Positions 50,972 through 58,527 of a stretch of DNA of 64,000 bases are shown here, piece after piece. A program made the position numbers and the translations under genes. The DNA is from Planomicrobium sp. CPCC 101110 (GTDB taxonomy: Bacteria; Bacillota; Bacilli; Bacillales_A; Planococcaceae): assembly GCF_007859395.1 (NCBI RefSeq), contig NZ_VOHD01000003.1, positions 1,367,026 to 1,431,025 on the forward strand, given 5' to 3'. Below the pieces are notes generated by a model. It was not told the origin of the DNA. It searched no databases and worked only from the letters and a program-made list of their open reading frames with translations. The first letter of the stretch is position 1. Each line of letters opens with the position of its first letter.

Positions 50972-52265
50972 AGTACAATTTGAACAACTAGACGAAACGC
51001 TTTATCATGAAAAACTTGATAACGGCCTTGAAGTATACATCTTGCCGAAAAAAGGTTTTTCGAAGACATATGCCACATTCACCACCAAATACGGGTCGAT
51101 TGACAATAATTTTGTGCCGCTGGGAGAAACAGAACCGATCAAAGTTCCTGACGGCATCGCCCACTTTCTTGAACACAAAATGTTCGAAAAAGAAGAAGGG
51201 GATATTTTCCAGCAGTTCAGCAAACAAGGTGCTTCCGCAAATGCATTCACATCATTTACACGGACGGCTTATTTGTTCTCAGCAACCGGAATGATCCAGG
51301 AAAATGTTGAAACACTATTGGATTTTGTGCAGGAACCTTATTTCACCGAAAAGACGGTGGAAAAAGAAAAAGGGATCATTGCGCAAGAAATCACGATGTA
51401 CGACGATCAGCCCGATTGGCGCTTGTATTTCGGCATCATTGAAAATCTTTATAAAAATCATCCAGTGAAAATCGATATCGCGGGGACAGTGGAATCCATA
51501 CAAGATATTACGGCAGAACATCTTTACACGTGTTACCATACGTTCTACCACCCATCGAATATGATGCTGTTTATTGTCGGGGCTGTTGAGCCGGAAAGCA
51601 TGATGGCTTTTGTGCGGGAGAACCAAGCGGAAAAAACGTTTGAAGAACCGGCAGACATCCAGCGCATTTTCCCGGAAGAACCGGTGGAAGCTGCCCTTAA
51701 GGAACGTACGCTTGAAATGAGTGTCCAAAAGCCGAAAGTATTTGTGGGCATCAAACCGGAAACGGTGAATCTGTCCGGCCCTCAAATGTTGAAGCATGAA
51801 CTGGCTGCCCAACTGGCATTCGAATTGCTGTTTGGCCGCACATCCGATTTTTATCATCATGCATATGAGAGCGGCCTGATTGATGAATCGTATTCGTTCG
51901 ACTATTCATTGGAGAACGGATTTGGCTACGCTCTTATCGGCTCTGACACCCAAAAGCCGAAAGAACTGGCTGAAGAAATCCAGAACACTGTTCAGCGTGC
52001 GCAAGAACTATGGCCATTCGGACAAGCGGATTTGGATCGGGTACGCCGGAAAAAAATCGGCTTTTTCCTGAGAGCGCTAAACTCGCCTGAGTATATCGCC
52101 AATCAGTTTACGCGCTATGCCTTCAATGATATGAACCTGTTCGATGTTGTCCCGACCCTTGAAGCGCTAAGCGTTGAAGATTTGCAAGATGCTTTTTATG
52201 CAATATGCGGTGAAAGCCAGCGTTCCGTTTTTACTATTGTCCCGCCGAAAAAGGACAGCGAATGA
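50964..52265 (+). CDS. ymfH: M16-family zinc protease (YmfH-like)
   Basis: The catalytic partner of the M16 pair. The 433 residues carry HFLEH at 67-71, followed by the glutamate-containing helix EKGIIAQEITMYDDQPDWR. The start overlaps the ymfF end by eight bases and its stop overlaps ymfI by four, so the three genes are translationally coupled. A cytoplasmic peptidase is likely, since no signal peptide is present. Related pairs in Bacillus (AlbE/AlbF) act on small peptides; the substrate here is unknown. Confidence 0.9.
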   Translation: MNKVQFEQLDETLYHEKLDNGLEVYILPKKGFSKTYATFTTKYGSIDNNFVPLGETEPIKVPDGIAHFLEHKMFEKEEGDIFQQFSKQGASANAFTSFTRTAYLFSATGMIQENVETLLDFVQEPYFTEKTVEKEKGIIAQEITMYDDQPDWRLYFGIIENLYKNHPVKIDIAGTVESIQDITAEHLYTCYHTFYHPSNMMLFIVGAVEPESMMAFVRENQAEKTFEEPADIQRIFPEEPVEAALKERTLEMSVQKPKVFVGIKPETVNLSGPQMLKHELAAQLAFELLFGRTSDFYHHAYESGLIDESYSFDYSLENGFGYALIGSDTQKPKELAEEIQNTVQRAQELWPFGQADLDRVRRKKIGFFLRALNSPEYIANQFTRYAFNDMNLFDVVPTLEALSVEDLQDAFYAICGESQRSVFTIVPPKKDSE

Positions 52266-52981
52266 AAAAGTTTGCCGTTGTCCTCGGAGCGTCCGGGGAA
52301 ATCGGGGAAAAGATTGCCCGCCAACTTGCAGATTCCAAGTGGTCCGTCTATTTGCACTGGAATTCCAGGCCGCTTGATGACCTTGCTGCGGAATTGAAAG
52401 CCGGCTATCCGGATCAGGAGTTTGTTCCGGTAAGAGCGGATTTTGCCGAAAACGGAGCAGCTGAAAGGTTGGCTGGGCAAGTTTTTGATGCAGCGTGCAT
52501 CGTCGTAGCGAGCGGGCATGCATTGTATAAAATGCTGATTGATACAACAGATCCTGATATAGAAGAACTTTGGCAAGTGCATGTTAAAAATCCAGTGAGT
52601 GCCATCCGGCTCATTTCCCCCTTTTTCCACAGGCATTCCAAGTCTTATGTGGTTTTCATTTCTTCTATCTGGGGAGAAATCGGCGCTTCGATGGAAACGG
52701 CGTATTCCGCGGTAAAAGGGGCGCAGTTGGCATTCGTCAAAGCGTATGCTAAAGAAATGGCGGCATCCGGCACCCGGGTCAATGCTGTATCTCCCGGTTT
52801 TATTGCGACGAAAATGAACAGCTCATGGTCGGAAGAAGAGCTGAAAGCAATTGAGGATGAGATTCCGCTCGGGCTTGGAACCCCACAGGATGTCGCGGAT
52901 GCGGTGGATTTCCTAGTGAATGGAAAAGCCGATTACATGACTGGCCAGACATTGCGCGTCAATGGCGGGTGGCATATGTGA
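52262..52981 (+). CDS. ymfI: SDR-family oxidoreductase (YmfI-like)
   Basis: A short-chain dehydrogenase/reductase of 239 residues. The nucleotide-binding motif is GASGEIGEKIA near residue 9, the catalytic Ser is in ISSIWGE and the YxxxK motif is YSAVK near residue 152-156, then SPGFIATKMN. The family resembles 3-oxoacyl-ACP reductases (FabG), but the glycine-rich motif is GxxxGIG-like with changes, so the substrate is not certain. It is coupled to ymfH by an ATGA overlap. The small ymfJ (DUF3243) gene that follows it in B. subtilis is not found in the 110-base gap. Confidence 0.85.
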   Translation: MKKFAVVLGASGEIGEKIARQLADSKWSVYLHWNSRPLDDLAAELKAGYPDQEFVPVRADFAENGAAERLAGQVFDAACIVVASGHALYKMLIDTTDPDIEELWQVHVKNPVSAIRLISPFFHRHSKSYVVFISSIWGEIGASMETAYSAVKGAQLAFVKAYAKEMAASGTRVNAVSPGFIATKMNSSWSEEELKAIEDEIPLGLGTPQDVADAVDFLVNGKADYMTGQTLRVNGGWHM

Positions 52982-53091
52982 ATGGCAGTGCATTGCTCCT
53001 ATAGTCCCCCTTTTCTTGAAGCGGCAAATCCGCTATTATAAGAGAGGGGAACTAGAGGGACAATACTCCGAAGAGAAAGGGCGGAAGAACA

Positions 53092-53889
53092 ATGATAGAG
53101 TGGTATTTTGAATACGAGATCCAAGTGAATCGCCCTGGTTTGTTAGGAGATATTGCTTCGCTCCTCGGTATGCTGCGGGTTAATATTGTCACTATCAATG
53201 GTGTGGACCAGGGCAGGCGCGGAATGCTCTTGCGTACGGAGAATTACGTCCAGCTGGAGCGTTTTGAACAGATTGTTTCCACAATTGAGACTATTGTCGT
53301 AACCAAGTTCCGTGAACCGAAGCTGCGAGATATTCTGGCAGTTCGCCATGGGCGGTATATCCAACGGGATGTTGATGACCGCAAGACGTTTCGTTTTGTG
53401 CGGGATGAACTTGGGCTTTTAGTGGATTTCATGGCTGAAATTTTCAAGCAGGAAGGCCATAAACTGGTTGGATTGCGGGGTATGCCGCGTGTCGGTAAAA
53501 CTGAGTCGATTGTCGCTGCAAGCGTTAGCGCGAACAAAAAATGGATCTTCCTTTCTTCTACGATGATCAAGCAAACTGTGCGCAACCAGCTGATGGGCGA
53601 TGAGCGCAGTGAAAACAATATTTTTATCCTGGACGGCATAGTGACGCGCAAAGCATCAGATGAACGCCATATGCAGCTTGTAAGGGAAATGATGCGGATG
53701 CCTACTATAAAAGTAGTTGAACATCCGGATATGTTTGTGCAGCAATCGGATTATAGCATTGAAGATTTCGATTACATTATCGAGCTGCGCCATCATCCTG
53801 ACGAAAAAATTACATATGAAGTATTGGAGAAAAACGACTTTATGAACGAAGAAAACCAGACGAACATGTTTGGCGGATTTAACTTTTAA
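53092..53889 (+). CDS. ymfK: DUF3388 protein, ACT-like and P-loop domains (YmfK)
   Basis: An uncharacterised protein of 265 residues conserved next to rodZ and pgsA in Bacillales. The N-terminal about 75 residues look like an ACT domain (VNRPGLLGDIASLLG). The middle contains a Walker A sequence, GMPRVGKT at 130-137, followed by strands ending IFILD (177-181) that could be Walker B. The combination suggests a nucleotide-binding protein that senses a small molecule; no activity is known to me. ATG follows AAGGGCGGAAG. rodZ begins 17 bases later. Confidence 0.85.
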   Translation: MIEWYFEYEIQVNRPGLLGDIASLLGMLRVNIVTINGVDQGRRGMLLRTENYVQLERFEQIVSTIETIVVTKFREPKLRDILAVRHGRYIQRDVDDRKTFRFVRDELGLLVDFMAEIFKQEGHKLVGLRGMPRVGKTESIVAASVSANKKWIFLSSTMIKQTVRNQLMGDERSENNIFILDGIVTRKASDERHMQLVREMMRMPTIKVVEHPDMFVQQSDYSIEDFDYIIELRHHPDEKITYEVLEKNDFMNEENQTNMFGGFNF

Positions 53890-53906
53890 GTAGGCAGGTG
53901 GTTGTG

Positions 53907-54779
53907 TTGAGCGAATTGGGTACTCGTTTGAAAGAAGCGAGAATCGCAAAAGGATATAGTTTAGAAGATTTGCAAGGGGTAACAAAAATTCAAAAACGCT
54001 ATTTGGCCGGAATAGAAGAAGGCGATCATAGCATGATGCCGGGACCTTTTTACGTGCGGGCATTCATCAAACAATACGCGGAAGCGGTCGGCTTGAATTC
54101 GGACGAATTGCTGGAGCATCATAAAGCCGAAGTTCCGGAAAAAGTGAAGGAAGACGTCCGGGCGCCGATTGCAGCACCGACGCCTTCACGCAGGCAGACG
54201 TTCGCGAAAAGTTCATCAAGTGGACTTGGCGAAGTGATGCCGAAAATTATTGTTGCACTATTTATTGTGGTTATCATCGGCGTAGTATGGTTTTTCTATC
54301 AGTTTCTTGCCACAAACAATCCAACGGAAGAAGTGGAAGAAGACGGCGGCGTTCAATACGAAGAGCCGGCAGATTCTGAAGAAGAGGAAGCTCCGGCTGC
54401 TGAGGAAGAGCCGGCTGAAGAAACGGCACCAGAAGAGCCGGCTGAAGAAGAACCGGCTGCGAGCTTAGAAGAACAAGGGACCGAAGGCGAAACGACGACG
54501 TATGTGTATACTGGCCCTGCGGAAAGAGAGCTTCAGATCGAAGCGTCTGGCGCTTCATGGGTATCGGCGACTGACCAAAACCAGCAGGAATTGATGGATC
54601 CGGCCCGTACGATGCAGGACGGTGACAGCGAAACCGTCGATCTTGAAGGGGTTACGCAAGTGCGCGTCCGTATTGGGGCAACCTCCAACGTGACATTGAC
54701 GGTGAATGATGAACAGGTTGAGTATGCGCAAGACGCTATCACTCAAAATATTGTGATTCGTTTTGAAGACGAAGAATAG
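53907..54779 (+). CDS. rodZ: Cell-shape protein RodZ (YmfM)
   Basis: RodZ links the cytoskeleton (MreB in rods) to the wall machinery. The 290 residues have an N-terminal helix-turn-helix (LGTRLKEARIAKGYSLEDLQ), one membrane segment at about 111-134, an acidic Glu/Pro/Ala linker (about 140-185) with EEPAEE-like repeats, and a C-terminal DUF4115 beta domain. The start is uncertain: TTG 53907 (SELGTR) after AGGTGG is preferred over GTG 53904 or 53898. If the organism is a coccus without MreB, the role of RodZ would be of interest, but this cannot be decided here. Confidence 0.88.
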   Translation: MSELGTRLKEARIAKGYSLEDLQGVTKIQKRYLAGIEEGDHSMMPGPFYVRAFIKQYAEAVGLNSDELLEHHKAEVPEKVKEDVRAPIAAPTPSRRQTFAKSSSSGLGEVMPKIIVALFIVVIIGVVWFFYQFLATNNPTEEVEEDGGVQYEEPADSEEEEAPAAEEEPAEETAPEEPAEEEPAASLEEQGTEGETTTYVYTGPAERELQIEASGASWVSATDQNQQELMDPARTMQDGDSETVDLEGVTQVRVRIGATSNVTLTVNDEQVEYAQDAITQNIVIRFEDEE

Positions 54780-54804
54780 CCATCAACAGATGGCTATTTT
54801 TCTT
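54775..54804 (+). terminator. Terminator overlapping the end of rodZ
   Basis: AATAGCCATC (54775-54784) pairs with GATGGCTATT (54789-54798), then TTTTCTT. The TAG stop lies in the left arm. pgsA starts 25 bases after it, so termination is probably partial. Confidence 0.75.
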
Positions 54805-54828
54805 GATAGGCAGAAAGGAGAAGCATAT

Positions 54829-55407
54829 ATGAATATACCGAATAAGATTACCATATCCCGCATATTGCTGATCCCGATTTTTATGGCAGTCATGCTGATC
54901 GATTTTAATTGGGGCACGATGACGCTTTTTGGAGCGACTATGCCGGTTACCCATTTTGTCGGAGGGATGATTTTTCTCTTTGCTTCTTTGACTGATTGGG
55001 TGGATGGCTATTATGCAAGAAAATACAACTTAGTGACAACATTCGGGAAATTTCTGGATCCACTGGCTGACAAACTGCTTGTCTCTGCGGCACTGATCAT
55101 CCTAGTGGAACTTGGATTCGCTCCATCATGGGTTGTAATCCTGATCATAAGCCGTGAATTTGCTGTTACCGGCCTTCGCTTGGTGCTTGCTGGAGAAGGG
55201 GAGGTCGTGGCGGCAGGTGGACTTGGAAAAATCAAGACTACGGCGCAAATCATTGCCATCATTACATTGCTGCTTCACAACACGATTTTTACAGCAATCA
55301 ACATTCCATTTGCGGAAATCATGCTCTATATCGCTTTGATTTTCACAGTGTGGTCGGGTTGGGACTATTTTTACGCAAACCGCCGTGCATTGCTGGCTTC
55401 GAAATAA
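54829..55407 (+). CDS. pgsA: CDP-diacylglycerol-glycerol-3-phosphate 3-phosphatidyltransferase
   Basis: PgsA makes phosphatidylglycerol phosphate from the CDP-diacylglycerol produced by CdsA (17.4 kb). The 192 residues begin MNIPNKITISRILLIP and contain the CDP-alcohol phosphotransferase motif, seen as TDWVDGYYARKYNLVTTFGK then FLDPLADK, with the Asp residues that bind metal. Several membrane segments follow. ATG 54829 follows GAAAGGAG; the frame extends upstream through the rodZ terminator and is not used. Confidence 0.95.
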   Translation: MNIPNKITISRILLIPIFMAVMLIDFNWGTMTLFGATMPVTHFVGGMIFLFASLTDWVDGYYARKYNLVTTFGKFLDPLADKLLVSAALIILVELGFAPSWVVILIISREFAVTGLRLVLAGEGEVVAAGGLGKIKTTAQIIAIITLLLHNTIFTAINIPFAEIMLYIALIFTVWSGWDYFYANRRALLASK

Positions 55408-55478
55408 GTCCAGGGCGGCGGAAAGCTTTACTTTGCAGTTGATACCCCCGGTGGACGGGTCAGGAGGAGTGGTTACTA

Positions 55479-56732
55479 GTGAACGCAGAAATTATTGCTG
55501 TTGGATCTGAACTATTATTAGGACAAATCACAAATTCGAATGCTCGTTTTTTATCGAGCCATCTGGCAGAAATCGGCATCAATGTCTATTATCACACCGT
55601 AGTCGGCGACAACGCCGAACGGTTGAAAGATGCAATCGAAATCGCGGAAAGTCGCGCGGACTTGATCATTTTCACTGGCGGCCTCGGGCCCACGAAAGAT
55701 GATTTGACGAAAGAAACCATTGCCCGGCATTTGGGCACTACATTGGCAATGGACGAAGAGGCACTTGAGTCCATCGTCGCTTTTTTTGATCGTGCTGGCC
55801 GTTTCATGACGGAAAACAACAAAAAGCAGGCATTGGTTTTGGCAGGCAGCGAAGTGCTGGTCAACAACCATGGCATGGCGCCGGGCATGCTGTATAAAAC
55901 TGACAGCCATCTTTATATGCTGCTTCCGGGACCGCCAAAAGAAATGGAGCCAATGTTCCAATTCGAGGCAAAGCCGAAACTTGCAAAAATATTGAACAAG
56001 GAAGACGTCATTTTATCGCATGTACTGCGCTTCTATGGCATCGGAGAAGCTGAACTGGAAGACCGACTTCAAGATATATTGGACAGCCAGACCAATCCAA
56101 CCATCGCTCCTCTTGCTTCAGACGGCGAAGTGACGCTGCGGATTACAGCAAAAACAAATACGGAGCAGGAAGCCTGGACTTTGATTGACGGAGCCAAGGC
56201 TCAGATTTTAGAGCGGGTCGGCCAGTATTTGTATGGCTATGACGACGATTCCCTCGCTTCCAAAACCGTGGAACTGCTGAAGGAGCAATCCAAAACCATT
56301 TCAGCGGCTGAAAGTTTGACTGCGGGCTTGTTCCAATCGGAACTTGCTTCAGTGCCAGGGGCGAGTGCTGTTCTGGCTGGTGGCGTAATCGCTTATAATG
56401 AGGAAATGAAAATCGAGCATCTTGGTTTGCCGCAGGAGCTGTTGAAGGAATATGGAGTAGTGAGCGAGCAGACCGCTGTCGCCATGGCGGAAGGAGTACG
56501 CGAGAGATTCCAGACCGATATCAGTGTCAGCCTGACAGGAGCCGCAGGGCCTGATGCGCACGGGGACCAGCCGGCAGGAACAGTATGGATAGGCATAGCG
56601 ACAGCAGAAGAAACAACGGCCTACCGGCTTCAACTGTCGGGTATGCGCAACACCAACCGTTTAAGAGCGGTCAAATTGGCCCTTTCATATGTGATACGGA
56701 CGCTTACAGACGGCAACGCACGCAAAATTTAA
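55479..56732 (+). CDS. cinA: CinA-family protein with MoaB-like and PncC amidase domains
   Basis: CinA is named for its competence link in streptococci; the family's C-terminal domain can deamidate NMN and its N-terminal domain may hydrolyse ADP-ribose. The 417 residues show EIIAVGSELLLGQITNSN and FTGGLGPTKDDLTKE of the N-terminal MoaB-like domain, then ISAAESLTAGLFQSELASVP and SLTGAAGPD of the C-terminal domain (from about 265). The start is GTG 55479 after AGGAGGA. recA follows behind its own promoter. A terminator overlaps the last codons. Confidence 0.93.
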   Translation: MNAEIIAVGSELLLGQITNSNARFLSSHLAEIGINVYYHTVVGDNAERLKDAIEIAESRADLIIFTGGLGPTKDDLTKETIARHLGTTLAMDEEALESIVAFFDRAGRFMTENNKKQALVLAGSEVLVNNHGMAPGMLYKTDSHLYMLLPGPPKEMEPMFQFEAKPKLAKILNKEDVILSHVLRFYGIGEAELEDRLQDILDSQTNPTIAPLASDGEVTLRITAKTNTEQEAWTLIDGAKAQILERVGQYLYGYDDDSLASKTVELLKEQSKTISAAESLTAGLFQSELASVPGASAVLAGGVIAYNEEMKIEHLGLPQELLKEYGVVSEQTAVAMAEGVRERFQTDISVSLTGAAGPDAHGDQPAGTVWIGIATAEETTAYRLQLSGMRNTNRLRAVKLALSYVIRTLTDGNARKI

Positions 56733-56749
56733 TTTTGCGTGCGTTTTTT
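56716..56749 (+). terminator. Terminator overlapping the end of cinA
   Basis: ACGCACGCAAAATT (56716-56729) pairs with AATTTTGCGTGCGT (56731-56744), then TTTTTT. The stop codon TAA is at the apex. Confidence 0.85.
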
Positions 56750-56811
56750 CGCTCAAATCCTGATTTTGCTCTATAAATAAGGGGTAAATATAATATATGC
56801 AAATAAAAAAC

Positions 56812-56825
56812 CGAATAAACGTTCG
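56812..56825 (+). promoter_or_regulatory. LexA (SOS) box of recA
   Basis: CGAATAAACGTTCG matches the Gram-positive LexA consensus CGAACRNRYGTTYG at 13 of 14 positions (T for C at position 5). It ends eight bases upstream of the predicted -35. Confidence 0.75.
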
Positions 56826-56833
56826 CGTTTTTC

Positions 56834-56862
56834 TTGTGTATTTCTCAATAACCTAGTATACT
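56834..56862 (+). promoter_or_regulatory. Predicted SigA promoter of recA
   Basis: TTGTGT (56834-56839) and TATACT (56857-56862) with a 17-bp spacer, 44 bases before the TTG start. Confidence 0.65.
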
Positions 56863-56906
56863 AGAGACAGGTAGAAAAAATGGTTTTAATTAGAGGAGGA
56901 TTTCTT

Positions 56907-57968
56907 TTGAGCGATCGTAAAGCAGCGTTAGAAATGGCTTTAAAAGGTATAGAAAAACAATTCGGTAAAGGTTCTGTCATGAAATTAGGAGAACAAAGCG
57001 ACCGCAATGTATCTTCAGTTTCAAGTGGTTCATTGGCACTTGATTCTGCACTAGGAATAGGCGGATATCCGCGCGGACGCATTATCGAAGTATACGGACC
57101 TGAAAGTTCAGGTAAAACAACAGTCTCCCTTCATGCAATTGCAGAAGTTCAGGCTGCTGGCGGAACTGCCGCTTTCATCGATGCGGAGCATGCACTAGAT
57201 CCGCTATATGCTAAAAAACTTGGCGTCAATATTGATGAATTGTTGTTGTCTCAGCCGGATACAGGAGAGCAGGCACTTGAAATTGCAGAAGCTCTTGTAC
57301 GAAGCGGTGCGATTGACATCGTTGTTATTGACTCGGTAGCTGCACTTGTGCCAAAGGCGGAGATTGAAGGGGAAATGGGCGACTCGCATATGGGCTTGCA
57401 AGCGCGTTTGATGTCCCAAGCTCTTCGTAAATTATCAGGTGTAGTCAACAAATCCAATACAATTTTCATCTTCATCAACCAGATCCGCGAAAAAATCGGC
57501 GTTATGTTCGGTAACCCTGAAACTACGCCAGGCGGACGCGCATTGAAATTCTACTCGTCCATCCGTTTGGAAGTGCGCCGTGCAGAAGCTTTGAAATCCG
57601 GAGCGGAGATCATCGGCAACAGAACAAAGATCAAAATCGTTAAGAACAAGGTTGCTCCGCCGTTCCGCACAGCTGAAGTGGATATCATGTATGGAAAAGG
57701 GATTTCCCGTGAAGGCGAAATCGTCGATATTGGTTCAGAGCTGGATATCATCCAAAAGAGCGGTTCTTGGTATTCATATAACGAAGAACGCATTGGCCAA
57801 GGCCGTGAGAACGCTAAGCAGTTCCTGCTTGCCAATCCGGAAATCCGCAATGACATCGCGAACAAAATCCGCGAGTCTTACGGCATGGCTGCAGCATCTT
57901 ATACAATTGCTGCCCGTAAAGAAGAGGAACCGGAAGATTTCGGTTTATTGATTGACGACGAAGAATAA
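56907..57968 (+). CDS. recA: Recombinase RecA
   Basis: RecA drives homologous recombination and triggers LexA self-cleavage in the SOS response; it also works with DprA (4.9 kb). The 353 residues show Walker A GPESSGKT near 64-71, [20 protein letters not shown] and the L1/L2 loops ([20 protein letters not shown]). An acidic C-terminal tail ends [14 protein letters not shown]. The start is TTG 56907 with AGAGGAGGA six bases before it. An in-frame ATG at 56880 lies before that site and is not used. SOS control is supported by the LexA box upstream. Confidence 0.96.
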   Translation: MSDRKAALEMALKGIEKQFGKGSVMKLGEQSDRNVSSVSSGSLALDSALGIGGYPRGRIIEVYGPESSGKTTVSLHAIAEVQAAGGTAAFIDAEHALDPLYAKKLGVNIDELLLSQPDTGEQALEIAEALVRSGAIDIVVIDSVAALVPKAEIEGEMGDSHMGLQARLMSQALRKLSGVVNKSNTIFIFINQIREKIGVMFGNPETTPGGRALKFYSSIRLEVRRAEALKSGAEIIGNRTKIKIVKNKVAPPFRTAEVDIMYGKGISREGEIVDIGSELDIIQKSGSWYSYNEERIGQGRENAKQFLLANPEIRNDIANKIRESYGMAAASYTIAARKEEEPEDFGLLIDDEE

Positions 57969-57998
57969 GAAAAGAGCCAGCAACATCTGTCTTCTTTA

Positions 57999-58032
57999 AA
58001 AAGCCGTTCAGCTTACACTGGACGGCTTTTCT
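57999..58032 (+). terminator. Rho-independent terminator after recA
   Basis: AAAAGCCGTTCAG (57999-58011) pairs with CTGGACGGCTTTT (58018-58030) with one G-U pair. Confidence 0.85.
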
Positions 58033-58080
58033 CTATGTTCTTTTGAAGCCGCCGTTGGCTATACAAGATTCAAGGGGAGA

Positions 58081-58270
58081 CGCCGCTCCGCCAATCCATC
58101 TTATGCCTGTCGAATCTACACGGCCGACTGGGCTTTTCGCTGTCTAGACTACGTCGGCCAGATTCTCGGGTCATAAGCCGTTTCGGCTATGCGGCAAAAA
58201 TGCCGCTCCGCCAATCCGTCTTATGCCTGTCGAATCTACACGGCTGACTGCGCTTTTCAATGGCTAGACT
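58081..58270 (+). repeat. Tandem direct repeat with 120-base period
   Basis: 58081-58150 and 58201-58270 match at 63 of 70 positions by eye, both running from GCCGCTCCGCCAATCC through TGTCGAATCTACACGGC to GGGCTTTTC/GCGCTTTTC and CTAGACT. The next 50 bases of each unit are related but more diverged. The spacer of the first unit contains a hairpin GCGGCA-AAAA-TGCCGC (58191-58206). No open frame in it has a family resemblance. Confidence 0.85.
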
Positions 58271-58380
58271 CCAGCGCCTAGTTCCTCGAGCCGATTCGGT
58301 CTTGAAGCCATGGCAAAAGAGCGCCATGGCGTCCAAGCCCTCCAGCGCTTGTCGGAACTGGCCAGGCGCTTCCGCTTTTC
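58262..58380 (+). repeat. Hairpin-forming intergenic repeat module
   Basis: AGCGCCTAGTTCC (58273-58285) pairs with GGAACT-GGCC-AGGCGCT (58354-58370) leaving a four-base bulge. Inside, two copies of GCCATGGC (58307-58314 and 58323-58330) make an inner hairpin. CTCCAGCGC occurs twice (58270 and 58340) as a direct repeat. The end, CGCTTCCGCTTTTC, resembles the GCTTTTC ends of the two tandem units just upstream. The 3' half recurs at 49591-49630. Confidence 0.75.
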
Positions 58381-58394
58381 CATAGCTCCATGGG

Positions 58395-58423
58395 TTGACA
58401 TGGTATAAGTCCATCTATACAAT
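58395..58423 (+). promoter_or_regulatory. Strong predicted SigA promoter of rny
   Basis: A perfect TTGACA (58395-58400), 17-bp spacer, and TACAAT (58418-58423). It lies right after the repeat array and about 105 bases before rny. Confidence 0.75.
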
Positions 58424-58435
58424 TAAAATTGTATA
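58416..58435 (+). promoter_or_regulatory. Perfect dyad over the rny promoter, possible operator
   Basis: TATACAATT (58416-58424) and AATTGTATA (58427-58435) are perfect inverted arms separated by AA. They cover the -10 and the expected transcription start. The form suits a dimeric repressor; I cannot match it to a known box. Confidence 0.5.
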
Positions 58436-58527
58436 ATTTAATTTTTTTTAAACGATTTATAGGTAAAAAATCTTTTATTATTCATCATTTTGAAAAGGTA
58501 ATACGAATAGCAAGAGGAGGTGTCCGA

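Noticed and set aside
56880..56906. RecA start at ATG 56880
   Set aside because: The ribosome binding site AGAGGAGGA lies downstream of that ATG and fits TTG 56907, which gives the usual RecA N-terminus.
58081..58380. CRISPR array or insertion sequence in the recA-rny gap
   Set aside because: Repeat units are about 120 bases with related, not unique, intervening sequence, and there is no transposase frame or cas gene nearby.
58429..58527. N-terminal extension of RNase Y from 58429
   Set aside because: The strong AGGAGG site and the membrane segment of the family begin at ATG 58528; the upstream codons are AT-rich leader near the promoter.
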